A stretch of 64,000 bases of DNA. It comes from Castellaniella hirudinis_A. GTDB taxonomy: Bacteria; Pseudomonadota; Gammaproteobacteria; Burkholderiales; Burkholderiaceae_B. Position numbers and translations under genes: made by a program. Positions within the stretch are counted from its first letter, which is position 1, and each line of letters begins with the position of its first letter. The notes under the pieces were generated by a model. That model did not search any database, was not told the DNA's origin, and saw only the letters and a program-made list of their open reading frames with translations. Below are positions 42,545-50,466 of the stretch, piece after piece. The stretch is taken from the NCBI RefSeq assembly GCF_047468865.1, contig NZ_JBLGTV010000007.1, positions 1-64,000 on the forward strand, written 5' to 3'.

Positions 42545-42578
42545 AAAAAAAAGACCCTACCGGGTGGGCAGGGTCTTT
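42545..42578 (-). terminator. Terminator/attenuator between rpmA and obgE
   Basis: Read leftward: AAAGACCCT, an 11-base loop, AGGGTCTTT continuing into a T run (plus-strand A run 42545-42552). It lies between the rpmA stop and the obgE start (16 bases before ATG), so it should reduce obgE read-through. Confidence 0.85.
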
Positions 42579-42597
42579 GGGGTGATTCCGGTGGGAA

Positions 42598-42858
42598 TCA
42601 ACTGGCGGCGTCGACCGAAACGGTGCGTTTATTGAGCGCGCCTTTGACCGAGAATTTCACAGTGCCGTCCACCAGGGAAAACAGCGTGTGGTCTTTGCCG
42701 ATGCCGACATTGACGCCGGGGTGGAACTGGGTGCCGCGCTGGCGGACGATGATGCCGCCAGCCGAGATGACCTGACCGCCGTAGACCTTGACGCCTAGGC
42801 GTTTCGATTCGGAGTCGCGGCCGTTGCGCGTTGAGCCGCCGCCCTTTTTGTGTGCCAT
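42598..42858 (-). CDS. rpmA: 50S ribosomal protein L27
   Basis: 86 residues, MAHKKGGGSTRNGRDSESKRL, then GGQVISAGGIIVRQRGTQFHPG: the complete L27 signature. The N-terminal tail reaches the peptidyl-transferase centre. Lies 18 bases after rplU in one transcript. Confidence 0.97.
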   Translation of the reverse strand: MAHKKGGGSTRNGRDSESKRLGVKVYGGQVISAGGIIVRQRGTQFHPGVNVGIGKDHTLFSLVDGTVKFSVKGALNKRTVSVDAAS

Positions 42859-42876
42859 GAGAGTGCTCCTGGGGGA

Positions 42877-43188
42877 TTAGGCCGCAACCGCGTCAATGCG
42901 GATTTCGGTGTAGTTTTGACGATGGCCCTGGTGCTTTTGATAGTGCTTGCGCCGGCGCATCTTGAAGATCTTGACTTTGTCGTGACGACCTTGCGCAAGA
43001 ACGGTGGCTTTGACAGCGGCACCAGCGACGAAAGGCGTGCCGATTTGCAGCGATTCGCCTTCGCCGACCGACAATACCTGGTCAAGCGAGATTTCTTGCC
43101 CAATGTCTGCCGGTATCTGTTCGATTTTCAGTTTTTGGCCGGCGCAAACGCGATATTGCTTGCCGCCGGTTTTTATGACCGCGTACAT
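42877..43188 (-). CDS. rplU: 50S ribosomal protein L21
   Basis: 103 residues, MYAVIKTGGKQYRV at the start, KVKIFKMRRRKHYQKHQGHRQ near the C-terminus. A structural 23S-binding protein. First gene of rplU-rpmA(-obgE). Confidence 0.97.
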   Translation of the reverse strand: MYAVIKTGGKQYRVCAGQKLKIEQIPADIGQEISLDQVLSVGEGESLQIGTPFVAGAAVKATVLAQGRHDKVKIFKMRRRKHYQKHQGHRQNYTEIRIDAVAA

Positions 43189-43348
43189 GGGGGATTCCTG
43201 TGAAGTTGCCCGGGGGTTTCCATTGGCCCGCCCGGGCCAGCCAAGGCCAGAGGCGGGGCAAATAGGGATATCCGGGACTGCTAAAAAAGCCGTGGCCGAT
43301 ATATAGCCACAACCAAGCCGGGTATTTTCGCAGATTTCTGCTTATAAA

Positions 43349-43771
43349 TCAATCGTCGGGTGCTTGGCGCCCGATGCCGTAGCCATATACCAGACGGCCG
43401 CCCAGCCAGCCGCCGACCGCCAGCGCGACGAAGCCGGCCAGATCCAGGGCCAGAGACCAGCGATCCGGGGCAAGGGCTTGCCAATGATCCAGGCCCAGCA
43501 CAAGACGCGCCGAGTACAGGCTGAAAGCAGTCAGCATGAGCCCCATGTGCAGGTAGACATCACGCAGTGCCGGGCCGTCCGGCACGCGTGACAGCTCCAT
43601 GACGCCGGCCGCCATCGCCGGCAGGGCGATCATACAGCCCACGGCAAGCAGCCCTGCCGACCATTGCCAAACGAACTCTCCCAGCCAGAGACCGGCGAAA
43701 TCCGCCAGTGTGGCCAATGACCAACACGTCACCGGGAAGTGAACCAATGCGGGGTGTAGAGGATGGCGCAT
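43349..43771 (-). CDS. DUF2231-family membrane protein
   Basis: 140 residues with about four hydrophobic helices. MRHPLHPALVHFPVTCWSLAT is the DUF2231 N-terminus with its conserved HP..VHFP motif, and DVYLHMGLMLTAF is the second box. An inner-membrane protein of unknown function. It lies 4 bases after the next gene's stop and so belongs to a two-gene unit. Confidence 0.8.
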   Translation of the reverse strand: MRHPLHPALVHFPVTCWSLATLADFAGLWLGEFVWQWSAGLLAVGCMIALPAMAAGVMELSRVPDGPALRDVYLHMGLMLTAFSLYSARLVLGLDHWQALAPDRWSLALDLAGFVALAVGGWLGGRLVYGYGIGRQAPDD

Positions 43772-43775
43772 GGCG

Positions 43776-44114
43776 TTACAGCACGACGCTCAACAGCGTC
43801 AAGAACCCGATCACGGCGACCAAAGCGTGGACGATTACCACGGCTTTGGGCGGCAGCCGCTTGCGGGCATGGAAGGAAACCAGGAAAAAGCCGCCGAGCG
43901 CCGCGATGAGCAGCAGAATAAAGCCGACCAGCACCGGTTGCGACGCGGCCCCCTGGGCCAGCGCGAGAATCAGCAGGATCAGCCCGGCGGCCCCCAGCAA
44001 GGCATGCAGCACGGATAATGCCCAGGGGGCGAAATGGCCACGCAGCACATGGGCGGCGAGAATCAGGCCACCTGCAGCCGCGATGGCAAAGAGGATAATT
44101 GCAGCGGAAATCAT
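43776..44114 (-). CDS. Small membrane protein, 112 aa
   Basis: ATG 44114 has AAGGAC seven bases upstream. The chain is almost wholly hydrophobic with four predicted helices (MISAAIILFAIAAAGGLILAA, LHALLGAAGLILLIL, VLVGFILLLIAALGGFFLVSF, AVVIVHALVAVIGFLTLL) and a His in two helices. Partner of the DUF2231 protein; function unknown. Confidence 0.7.
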   Translation of the reverse strand: MISAAIILFAIAAAGGLILAAHVLRGHFAPWALSVLHALLGAAGLILLILALAQGAASQPVLVGFILLLIAALGGFFLVSFHARKRLPPKAVVIVHALVAVIGFLTLLSVVL

Positions 44115-44226
44115 TTTTTGTCCTTGGGTCGTGGGATCGGATCTTGGAAGTCCCCATTTTCTTGGGGACACCAGATAGATGCTCGCCGGTCGGACAACGT
44201 TTCAAATGATCAAGTTCAGTGGGAAC

Positions 44227-44301
44227 TGGCCGTTGATGTTTGCACACGCTGCCGCTGTTTTGTTTAGCGCAGTGTCGCCGTTGGTTCTTTAGCGGGATAT
44301 C
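44227..44301. repeat. Degenerate tandem units left of copy 3
   Basis: TGGCCGTTG (44227), TGCCGCTG (44250), TCGCCGTTG (44275) and TCGCCGTTG (44300) recur every 23-25 bp. The last unit is the beginning of the left arm of copy 3. Confidence 0.65.
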
Positions 44302-44406
44302 GCCGTTGTGTGGCGGGGCCGGGGGACGCAGGTCGCACGTTGGCGGCTTCGCCGAAGGTGTTGGGGTGGGCTCCGACAGCGCCCTCCGGCCCCGCCACAC
44401 AACGGC
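44302..44406 (-). repeat. Palindromic element family, copy 3 (reverse orientation)
   Basis: 105 bp. Perfect 21-bp arms (44302-44322 starting GCCGTTGTGTGG; 44386-44406 ending CCACACAACGGC), extendable by three pairs with one G-T. On the minus strand the centre contains GGAGCCCACCCCAACACC and GGCGAAGCCGCCAACGTGCG, matching copies 2, 4 and 5. Confidence 0.9.
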
Positions 44407-44591
44407 AGCCGACAGCCGAAACAATGCTGAAAACCAAGCGTGCTGCCGCTTGTCGTCGCAGGGCAGAAGAAACACGATAGGCGCACTGCCATCGTCATGG
44501 CATGACTAAGACACGGCACTGGGCACGCGCCACCGAGAGGCATCGCATTCACCCCAGGGCCGCGTCACAAAAGAAGACACTACCCCGTCTT

Positions 44592-44779
44592 TGCGTAGAT
44601 CGTCATCGCTGGAGAGGGATCGGACACTATTCGCAGGTTGTCGAAGCCAAAAGGGGACTTAGCACGGTTCGTGAATCGCCGCGGCCCCAGGGCTTGACTC
44701 TTGTCGTGAATCGCCGTGGCCCCGGGGCCTGGCTCTTTTCGTGCATCGCCGTAGTTCCAGGGCTTAACTCTTTTCGTAG
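44592..44779. repeat. 35-bp degenerate tandem array left of copy 4
   Basis: Units begin TCGTGAATCGCCG (44669), TCGTGAATCGCCG (44704), TCGTGCATCGCCG (44739) and TCGTAGATCGTCG (44774), exactly 35 bp apart; two looser units start near 44592 and 44631. The last unit continues into the left arm of copy 4. No gene is credible anywhere in 44115-44954. Confidence 0.8.
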
Positions 44780-44884
44780 ATCGTCGTGGCCGGGGGGAAT
44801 GGGGCATTGTTGGAGCCCACCCCAACACCTTCGGCGAAGCCGCCAAATTGCGACCTGTGCCCCATTCCCCCCGGCCACGACGAT
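44780..44884 (+). repeat. Palindromic element family, copy 4
   Basis: 105 bp. Perfect 27-bp arms (44780-44806 starting ATCGTCGTGGCC; 44858-44884 ending GGCCACGACGAT) with a 51-bp centre containing GGAGCCCACCCCAACACC and AAGCCGCCAAATTGCGACC. It lies downstream of the argJ 3' end. Confidence 0.92.
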
Positions 44885-44954
44885 GAGCTGCGATACGGCT
44901 ATCTCAACCCCCCCGAGCCTCAAGACCCCCCAATTGCTTCAACCCACACCCGGA

Positions 44955-46181
44955 TCAAGACCGATAATCCGCATTGATACTCACATATTCATGCGAAAAA
45001 TCGCACGTATACACCGTATCCGACACCGCGCCGCGCCCCAACGCCACGCGCACCAGAATCTCGGCCTGCGCCATCACCCGCTGGCCGTCGGCCTCTTGGT
45101 AGGCCGGATCGCGCCCGCCCGCGGTGGCTACCTGCACATCGCCCAACCAGAGCGTCAGCTTGCCGACGTCCAGATCGTCGATCCCCGCATAGCCGATCGC
45201 GGCCAGGATGCGCCCCAGGTTGGGGTCGGACGCATAGAACGCGGTCTTGACCAGCGGAGAATGCGCAATCGCATAAGCCACCTTCAGGGCTTCTTCGGTG
45301 CTGGCGGCCTGCTCGACCTGGATGGTCATGAACTTCGTGGCCCCCTCGGCATCGCGCACGATTTTCTGGGCCAGATCGCGGGCCGCGTCGGTCAGGGCCT
45401 GCGCCAGCGGCGCGTAGCGCGGGTCTTGGGTGGATTCGATGCGCGCCCCGCTGGCCCCGGTAGCCAGGAGGATGAAGGAATCGTTGGTGGAAGTGTCGCC
45501 GTCCACCGTGATGCGGTTGAAGGATTGATCCGCAATCTGGCGCGTCAGGGTTTGCAGCAGGGCGGGGGGCAAGCCCGCATCGGTGGCCAAATAGCCCAGC
45601 ATGGTGGCCATGTTGGGGCGGATCATGCCCGCGCCCTTGCTGATGCCCGTGATGGTGACCGTCGTGCCGCCCAAATCCAGCTGCCGCGAGTGGATCTTGG
45701 GCTGGGTGTCGGTGGTCATGATGCTGTGGGCGGCTTCAAACCAGTGGTTGGGCTGGGCGTCGGCCAGGGCGGCGGGCAGGGCGGCGATCAGGCGATCCAC
45801 CGGCAGGGGTTCCAGGATGACCCCGGTGGAAAACGGCAGCACCTGCCGCGCGTCCAGGCCCAGCAGCGCGGCCAGGGCCGTGCAGGTTTCGTGGCTGGCC
45901 TGCAGGCCGGGCGCGCCCGTGCCGGCATTGGCGTTGCCTGTGTTGATCACCAGTGCGCGGATGTCCTGGCTGCCGGCCAGGTGGGCTTCGCAGACCTGCA
46001 CCGGCGCGGCGCGAAAACGGTTGCGCGTGAACACGCCGGCCACGCTGGTGCCCGCGTCCAGCAGCAGGACGGTCAGGTCGCGGCGGTCTGCCTTGCGGAT
46101 GCCGGCCTCGGCCGTGCCGATACGGATGCCCTGGACGGGGAAAATGGCGTCGCGCGCCGGGATTTGCAGATTGATGGCCAT
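44955..46181 (-). CDS. argJ: Bifunctional glutamate N-acetyltransferase / ornithine acetyltransferase
   Basis: 408 residues from ATG 46181. It recycles or makes N-acetylglutamate in arginine synthesis. The self-cleavage site is the Ala-Thr bond in KGAGMIRPNMATMLGYLATD; the new N-terminal Thr is the nucleophile. GNANAGTG and DGDTSTNDS are further family boxes, and it ends EYVSINADYRS. Monocistronic by spacing. Confidence 0.95.
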   Translation of the reverse strand: MAINLQIPARDAIFPVQGIRIGTAEAGIRKADRRDLTVLLLDAGTSVAGVFTRNRFRAAPVQVCEAHLAGSQDIRALVINTGNANAGTGAPGLQASHETCTALAALLGLDARQVLPFSTGVILEPLPVDRLIAALPAALADAQPNHWFEAAHSIMTTDTQPKIHSRQLDLGGTTVTITGISKGAGMIRPNMATMLGYLATDAGLPPALLQTLTRQIADQSFNRITVDGDTSTNDSFILLATGASGARIESTQDPRYAPLAQALTDAARDLAQKIVRDAEGATKFMTIQVEQAASTEEALKVAYAIAHSPLVKTAFYASDPNLGRILAAIGYAGIDDLDVGKLTLWLGDVQVATAGGRDPAYQEADGQRVMAQAEILVRVALGRGAVSDTVYTCDFSHEYVSINADYRS

Positions 46182-46256
46182 GGTCGCCTTGTGTTGAAAG
46201 CGCCCCGGGTGGGCTGCCGGGAATCCGGGTGCCGTGAGCCCGTGGGCAATGACGCA

Positions 46257-46289
46257 AAAAACAAACCCCCATTCTATGCCGAATGGGGG
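46257..46289 (-). terminator. Rho-independent terminator after the MarR gene
   Basis: Read leftward: CCCCCATTC, loop GGCATA, GAATGGGGG, then TTTGTTTTTT. It lies between the MarR stop (46401) and the argJ start (46181). Confidence 0.85.
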
Positions 46290-46400
46290 GGTATGGGCCG
46301 GGATGCCTGGTGTGCGGCCTGCTTGGTTTGATCGCGTGAATGTGTTGGATGCCCGGGCTCGTCGGGCAAGGCGCAAACCGCAGTGATGGCAGCCGCTGGA

Positions 46401-46928
46401 TCAGGCCACAGGCAGCCGCGCGTGGGTGGATTGCTTCAGGTCGCCCAGCAGCTCGAACAGCGTGTTGCGGGCGGTGGGTGCCAGGCCGCCCATCAGGGAT
46501 TCGATCCAGGTTTCGTGGGCGCGCTGCATGCGGCGATGGTAGCGTTTGCCCTTGGGCGTGAGGCGGATCAGGGAGCTGCGGCGGTCGCTGTCGTCTTTCA
46601 GGCGTTCGACCAGGCCGTCTTTTTCCAGCTGGTCGGTGATGCCGGTGATGTTGCCGTTGGTGACCATCATCAGGCGTGAGAGTTCGCTCATTTTGAGGCC
46701 CCGGGGGGCGTGCGTGAGCTGCGACATGAGGTCGAAGCGCGGCAGCGTGGTGCTGAATTCGCTGCGCAGGCGGCTGCGGACTTCGTTTTCGATCAGGTTG
46801 CAGCAGCTGATCATGCGCAGCCAGAGGCGCAGGTCGGTGGCTGCGCCGACGGCGCGGGTTTCGAGATCGGGGGCGATGGACGCCACGGCGGGATGTTGCG
46901 TGGCGGCATAGGAGGAGTAGTCGGTCAT
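46401..46928 (-). CDS. MarR-family regulator
   Basis: 175 residues. Winged-helix core at about 60-130: TLPRFDLMSQLTHAPRGLKMSELSRLMMVTNGNITGITDQLEKDGLVERLKDDSDRRSS, the wing carrying the DxRxS motif. Such proteins repress genes for aromatic catabolism or efflux and release DNA on ligand binding. No obvious target is adjacent. Confidence 0.88.
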   Translation of the reverse strand: MTDYSSYAATQHPAVASIAPDLETRAVGAATDLRLWLRMISCCNLIENEVRSRLRSEFSTTLPRFDLMSQLTHAPRGLKMSELSRLMMVTNGNITGITDQLEKDGLVERLKDDSDRRSSLIRLTPKGKRYHRRMQRAHETWIESLMGGLAPTARNTLFELLGDLKQSTHARLPVA

Positions 46929-47032
46929 GGCGCCTGGGCCGTCGCGGCGGCCGCTGAAGAAAGTAAATGACAGACTCAGTGTAGGGTTCGATTCTTCAAT
47001 TGTCCTTGTTCTGGGTCAAGAAATTTGAAGTT

Positions 47033-47827
47033 TTAAGGTGCTGCGTTCTGGTTGCCCGGATTTGGGGCTTTCAGGTGCCGGGCCACCGCCGCATGGGTGC
47101 GTTGGGCCAGGAGGCTGCGGGTCTGGCCGGGCGCGGGCGGGATGGGCGGCAGGAAAGTGCAGTCGACGCGCACCCCTCGGCGGCCCAGCAGACGCCACAG
47201 ATTGGCCACCAGGGTCTGGTCGCCGACAAAGGCCAGGGACGGCGCGGGCCGGCCCCGGTGCAGAAAACGCAGGGCGATGGGCTGGACGGGGACGGTGGCC
47301 TGGATGGCGGGCTCGAACAGGCCCGCATGAAAGGGCTTGACGTCGGCGCCTTCGGTGGAGGTGCCTTCGGGAAACAGGCCGACCACGTCGCCCTGGTCGA
47401 AACAGGCCTGCATCTGCTGGCCGGCCAGGCGCACCGCGTGGCGGTGGGCGCGGTCGATGAACAGGGTGCCGGCCCAGGCGACCAGCAGGCCCAGCACCGG
47501 CCAGCGGCGGATATCGCTTTTGGCGACAAAGGAGGTGGGGCGCACGCTGTTCAGGACAAAAATGTCCACCCAGGAGATGTGGTTGGCCACCCACAGAACC
47601 GCCCCCTCCCGCACGGGGCTGCCGTCGACGTGGACGCGGATGCCGCACAGGGTCATCAGGCCGCGCGACCAGGCGCGGACGACCTGCCGCCGCCGGGGGC
47701 GGCGCAGCCAGGGGAACACGATCAGTTCGGTCAGCAGGCCGGCGGCGATCCAGAGGGCAACCGGCAAGGCTCGGGCCAAAAACAATAGCGGCGCCAACAG
47801 GGCCTCTCCTTTATTTTTCCAGCGCAT
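47033..47827 (-). CDS. plsC: 1-acyl-sn-glycerol-3-phosphate acyltransferase
   Basis: 264 residues from ATG 47827, which overlaps the ruvX end by 17 bases. A TTG at 47797 behind AAAGGAG is a serious alternative that shortens it by 10. Membrane helix at the N-terminus, then the acyltransferase boxes NHISWVD (HxxxxD type) and FPEGTST. It makes phosphatidic acid. Located downstream of yqgE-ruvX. Confidence 0.85.
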   Translation of the reverse strand: MRWKNKGEALLAPLLFLARALPVALWIAAGLLTELIVFPWLRRPRRRQVVRAWSRGLMTLCGIRVHVDGSPVREGAVLWVANHISWVDIFVLNSVRPTSFVAKSDIRRWPVLGLLVAWAGTLFIDRAHRHAVRLAGQQMQACFDQGDVVGLFPEGTSTEGADVKPFHAGLFEPAIQATVPVQPIALRFLHRGRPAPSLAFVGDQTLVANLWRLLGRRGVRVDCTFLPPIPPAPGQTRSLLAQRTHAAVARHLKAPNPGNQNAAP

Positions 47828-48209
47828 CCAGGTAGCGCTGCAGAATGATAGCAGCCGCCATGGCGTCGTCCGGGGCGTTGGTGCCCAGGGCCTGTTGGGC
47901 TTCGCGGCTGGAGCCGCGCTCGTCCACCAGCACGACCCGCGCATGAAAGCGCCCTTCGAGCTGGTGGGCGAAACGGCGGCTGTGCTGGGATGCGGGCTGT
48001 TCGCCGCCGTCCAGGGTCAGGGGCAGGCCGACGATCACGCGATCCGGCTGCCAGGTTGCCAGCAGATCGGCGACCTGGGTGAAGCGCTGGTCGCGGGTGG
48101 CGGGGGTCAGGATGCACAGGGGGCGGGCTTGGGCCGTGAGCGTGTTGCCCAGCGCAACCCCGATTTTTTTCAGGCCGAAATCGAAGGCCAGCAAGACTTC
48201 TTCTGACAT
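47811..48209 (-). CDS. ruvX: YqgF/RuvX-type nuclease
   Basis: 132 residues from ATG 48209 (a TTG two codons earlier is in frame). RNase-H-like fold: LLAFDFGLKKIGVALGN (first Asp), VIVGLPLTLDGGEQP, VVLVDERGSSREA and DDAMAAAIILQRYL. Required for 16S pre-rRNA 5' processing in bacteria and sometimes called a Holliday-junction resolvase. Follows yqgE as usual. Confidence 0.93.
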   Translation of the reverse strand: MSEEVLLAFDFGLKKIGVALGNTLTAQARPLCILTPATRDQRFTQVADLLATWQPDRVIVGLPLTLDGGEQPASQHSRRFAHQLEGRFHARVVLVDERGSSREAQQALGTNAPDDAMAAAIILQRYLDALEK

Positions 48210-48238
48210 TGCCAAGGTGTTGAAAAAGAAAGGGGGAA

Positions 48239-48282
48239 AACGGCAACAGCGCCGGGACGCGGGGCGCCCGGCACTGTTGCCG
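48239..48282 (-). terminator. Long hairpin after yqgE
   Basis: CGGCAACAG plus GCCGGG pair with CCCGGC plus CTGTTGCCG around a 10-base loop, one mismatch between the two stem parts. Leftward it continues TTTTCCCCC, a weak T tract. It separates yqgE from ruvX. Confidence 0.65.
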
Positions 48283-48879
48283 TCAGGCGTGGCCCGCGGC
48301 GCCCGTCAGCATGGATGCGCGTATCCCCAACTGGGCCAGTGCGGCGTCGTAACGCTGCTCGGCCGGCGTTTCAAAGAGGATTTCATGGGAAGCCAGCACG
48401 TTGAGCCATGCGTTGCGGGAGAGTTCGTGTTCGAGCTGGCCCGCGCCCCAGCCGGCATACCCCAGGGTCACCAGCAAGCGGGCCGGGCCGTTGCCCGCGG
48501 CGACGTCTTGCAACACGTCGCGTGACGTGGTCAGGGCGACGTCGTCGCCCAAGGCGATACTGGAACTGTATTGGCCGCGCGGGACGTGCAGCACGAAGCC
48601 CCGGTCTGTCTGGACGGGGCCGCCGAAAAAAACGGGCGCCTCGCGCACGGGGCCGATTTCAAGCGACAGGGGAAGGTCGATGCGCTGCAGCAGATCGCCG
48701 ATGGTCAGGTCGGTGGGCCGGTTGACCACCAGCCCCAGGGCGCCGTGTTCGGTATGTTCGCACACATAGATGACGGTGTTGGCGAGTTCGCCCGAGACCA
48801 TGCCCGGCATGGCCAGGAGAAACTGCCGGGACAGATCCATGCGTGCATCGCCGGTGGAATCATGTGGTTCTGTCGTCAT
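48283..48879 (-). CDS. yqgE: YqgE/AlgH-family protein
   Basis: 198 residues. DLSRQFLLAMPGM, VIYVCEHTEHGALGLVVNRPT and VFFGGPVQTDRGFVLH are the DUF179/AlgH signature, and GYAGWGAGQLEHELSRNAWL is the C-terminal box. A cytosolic protein of unclear function almost always next to ruvX, as here. Confidence 0.93.
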   Translation of the reverse strand: MTTEPHDSTGDARMDLSRQFLLAMPGMVSGELANTVIYVCEHTEHGALGLVVNRPTDLTIGDLLQRIDLPLSLEIGPVREAPVFFGGPVQTDRGFVLHVPRGQYSSSIALGDDVALTTSRDVLQDVAAGNGPARLLVTLGYAGWGAGQLEHELSRNAWLNVLASHEILFETPAEQRYDAALAQLGIRASMLTGAAGHA

Positions 48880-49002
48880 GGCAAACCTCCTGAAGTTTGG
48901 CTATGCGCCCTTATGCCTAGAGTATCAGATTTGGGGCAATCCATTAGAATGGACGCCATAGTACCCAATCCGGCAGCTGCACTGCTGTTTTTTATCCGCA
49001 TC

Positions 49003-49806
49003 ATGGTGTCTCCCCTGATTTCCTCTCTTTCCCTGCCGCTGATCATCGGCCCGCACGACCCCACCGGGGCCGCTTGCCTGCCGGCGGACGCGGTTGTTTG
49101 CGCGGGCCGCGGCCTGCATGCGGGGTCGGTCATCACCGCCTTGCATATCCAGGACACCAGCGGGGTCGAATCCATTTTGCGCCTGGCCCCCGAGCACATC
49201 GACGACCAGGCCCGCTGCCTGCTGGAAGACATGGCCATCGGCGCCATCAAGATCGGCCCGCAATACGATCCCGAAACCATCGCGGTTCTGGCCCAGGTGG
49301 CAGCCGACTACAGCGCGCTGCCGCTGGTCTTGCAACTGTCCAATCCACCGGCGGTGCCGGACTTGCTCGACCTGGACGCGGATGACACCCTGGGAGCGGC
49401 GCTGGATTTGCTGGTGCCCCAGGCCAGCGTCGTCATCGTCGACCCCGGCCAGGCCGAACACTGGGCGCAGCAGGGCCTGCTGTCGGCCACCCGGGCCGCC
49501 GACCCGCTCGACGCGCTGCTGGAACTCGGGGCGAATACGGTGCTGTCGTGCCGGCCCGCTGCGCACCCGGGGTTCCAGCTGGCTCTGCGATCCGCCCCGC
49601 ACAGCGAACGCCACTGGCCTTGGCCGGCTTCGCAGGTGCGGCCTGATGGCCGCGACGGCCTGCTGGCGACCTTGCTGGTCTGTGGCCTGGCCCAGGGCCA
49701 GGCGGTGGCCGATGCCTGCCAGCAGGCGGTAGAGACCGCCACGGGCATGATGGCCCACACGCTGCATCCCGGTATGGGGCGGCACATTTTGCGATACCTC
49801 CCATGA
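49003..49806 (+). CDS. thiD: ThiD-like hydroxymethylpyrimidine/phosphomethylpyrimidine kinase, divergent
   Basis: 267 residues from ATG 49003. IIGPHDPTGAACLPADAVVCAGRGLHAGSVITALHIQDTSG corresponds to the ThiD start, where most homologues have GxDPxGGAGI; the glycine loop is altered to GAACL. Later DGRDGLLATLLVCGLAQGQAVADACQQAV fits the ribokinase-fold nucleotide site. The overlap with thiE supports a thiamine role. Activity is uncertain because the anion-hole region deviates. Confidence 0.7.
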   Translation: MVSPLISSLSLPLIIGPHDPTGAACLPADAVVCAGRGLHAGSVITALHIQDTSGVESILRLAPEHIDDQARCLLEDMAIGAIKIGPQYDPETIAVLAQVAADYSALPLVLQLSNPPAVPDLLDLDADDTLGAALDLLVPQASVVIVDPGQAEHWAQQGLLSATRAADPLDALLELGANTVLSCRPAAHPGFQLALRSAPHSERHWPWPASQVRPDGRDGLLATLLVCGLAQGQAVADACQQAVETATGMMAHTLHPGMGRHILRYLP

Positions 49807-50444
49807 CAGCACTACGATTTCCCCGCGGCCTGTATGGCGTGACCCCCGATTGGCCCGACACCGACCGGCTGCTGTCGGCCATCCGCCTGGCCCATGCGGG
49901 CGGCATGCGCGCTTTGCAGTGGCGCCGCAAGACCGGCGATGCCGCCCAGCGGCAAGCCCAGGCGCAGGCCGTGCTGGATCTCTGCCGGCTCCTGGGCTTG
50001 CCGCTGATCATCAACGACGATTGGCAGCTGGCCGCCCAACTGGATGCCGATGGCGTGCACCTGGGGCGCGACGATGCCCCGGCGGCCCAGGTGCGCCAGG
50101 CGCTGGGGCCGCATAAGCTGATCGGCTGTTCCTGTTATAACCAGCCCGACCTGGCCCGTCGCCAGCTGCAGGCCTCGGTGGACTATATAGCCTTCGGCGC
50201 GGTCTACCCGTCCCGGGTCAAACCCGATGCCGTGCAGGCCACGCTGGCCGACCTGCGCGCCGGCCGCCAGTTGACGCAGGCCTTGTCCCCGCGCCCCGCC
50301 GTGGTGGCCATCGGCGGCATTACGCCGGAGAACGCCGCCCCCCTGATTCAGGCCGGGGTGGACAGCATCGCCGTCATCAGCGCCATCTTCGACGCGCCCG
50401 ACATCCAGGCCGCCGCGCAAGCGTGCAGCCGCCTGTTTTCCTGA
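49803..50444 (+). CDS. thiE: Thiamine-phosphate synthase
   Basis: 213 residues; start overlaps the thiD-like stop. TIM-barrel enzyme joining HMP-PP and the thiazole phosphate. ALQWRRKTGDAAQRQ, LIINDDWQLAAQLDADGVHLGRDDAP and VAIGGITPENAAPLIQAGVDSIAVISAIF are the ThiE signature. No TPP riboswitch was recognised upstream of the pair. Confidence 0.92.
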   Translation: MTALRFPRGLYGVTPDWPDTDRLLSAIRLAHAGGMRALQWRRKTGDAAQRQAQAQAVLDLCRLLGLPLIINDDWQLAAQLDADGVHLGRDDAPAAQVRQALGPHKLIGCSCYNQPDLARRQLQASVDYIAFGAVYPSRVKPDAVQATLADLRAGRQLTQALSPRPAVVAIGGITPENAAPLIQAGVDSIAVISAIFDAPDIQAAAQACSRLFS

Positions 50445-50466
50445 CCTTTTTCACTGGCGAGAACTC

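Noticed and set aside
44592..44779. 35-bp array considered as a CRISPR
   Set aside because: Only the first 13 bases of each unit are similar, the variable parts are themselves related, and no cas genes are present; the array merges into a palindrome arm.
44502..46331. 609-aa rightward open frame over argJ
   Set aside because: It is the GC-rich antisense of argJ, whose frame carries all family motifs.
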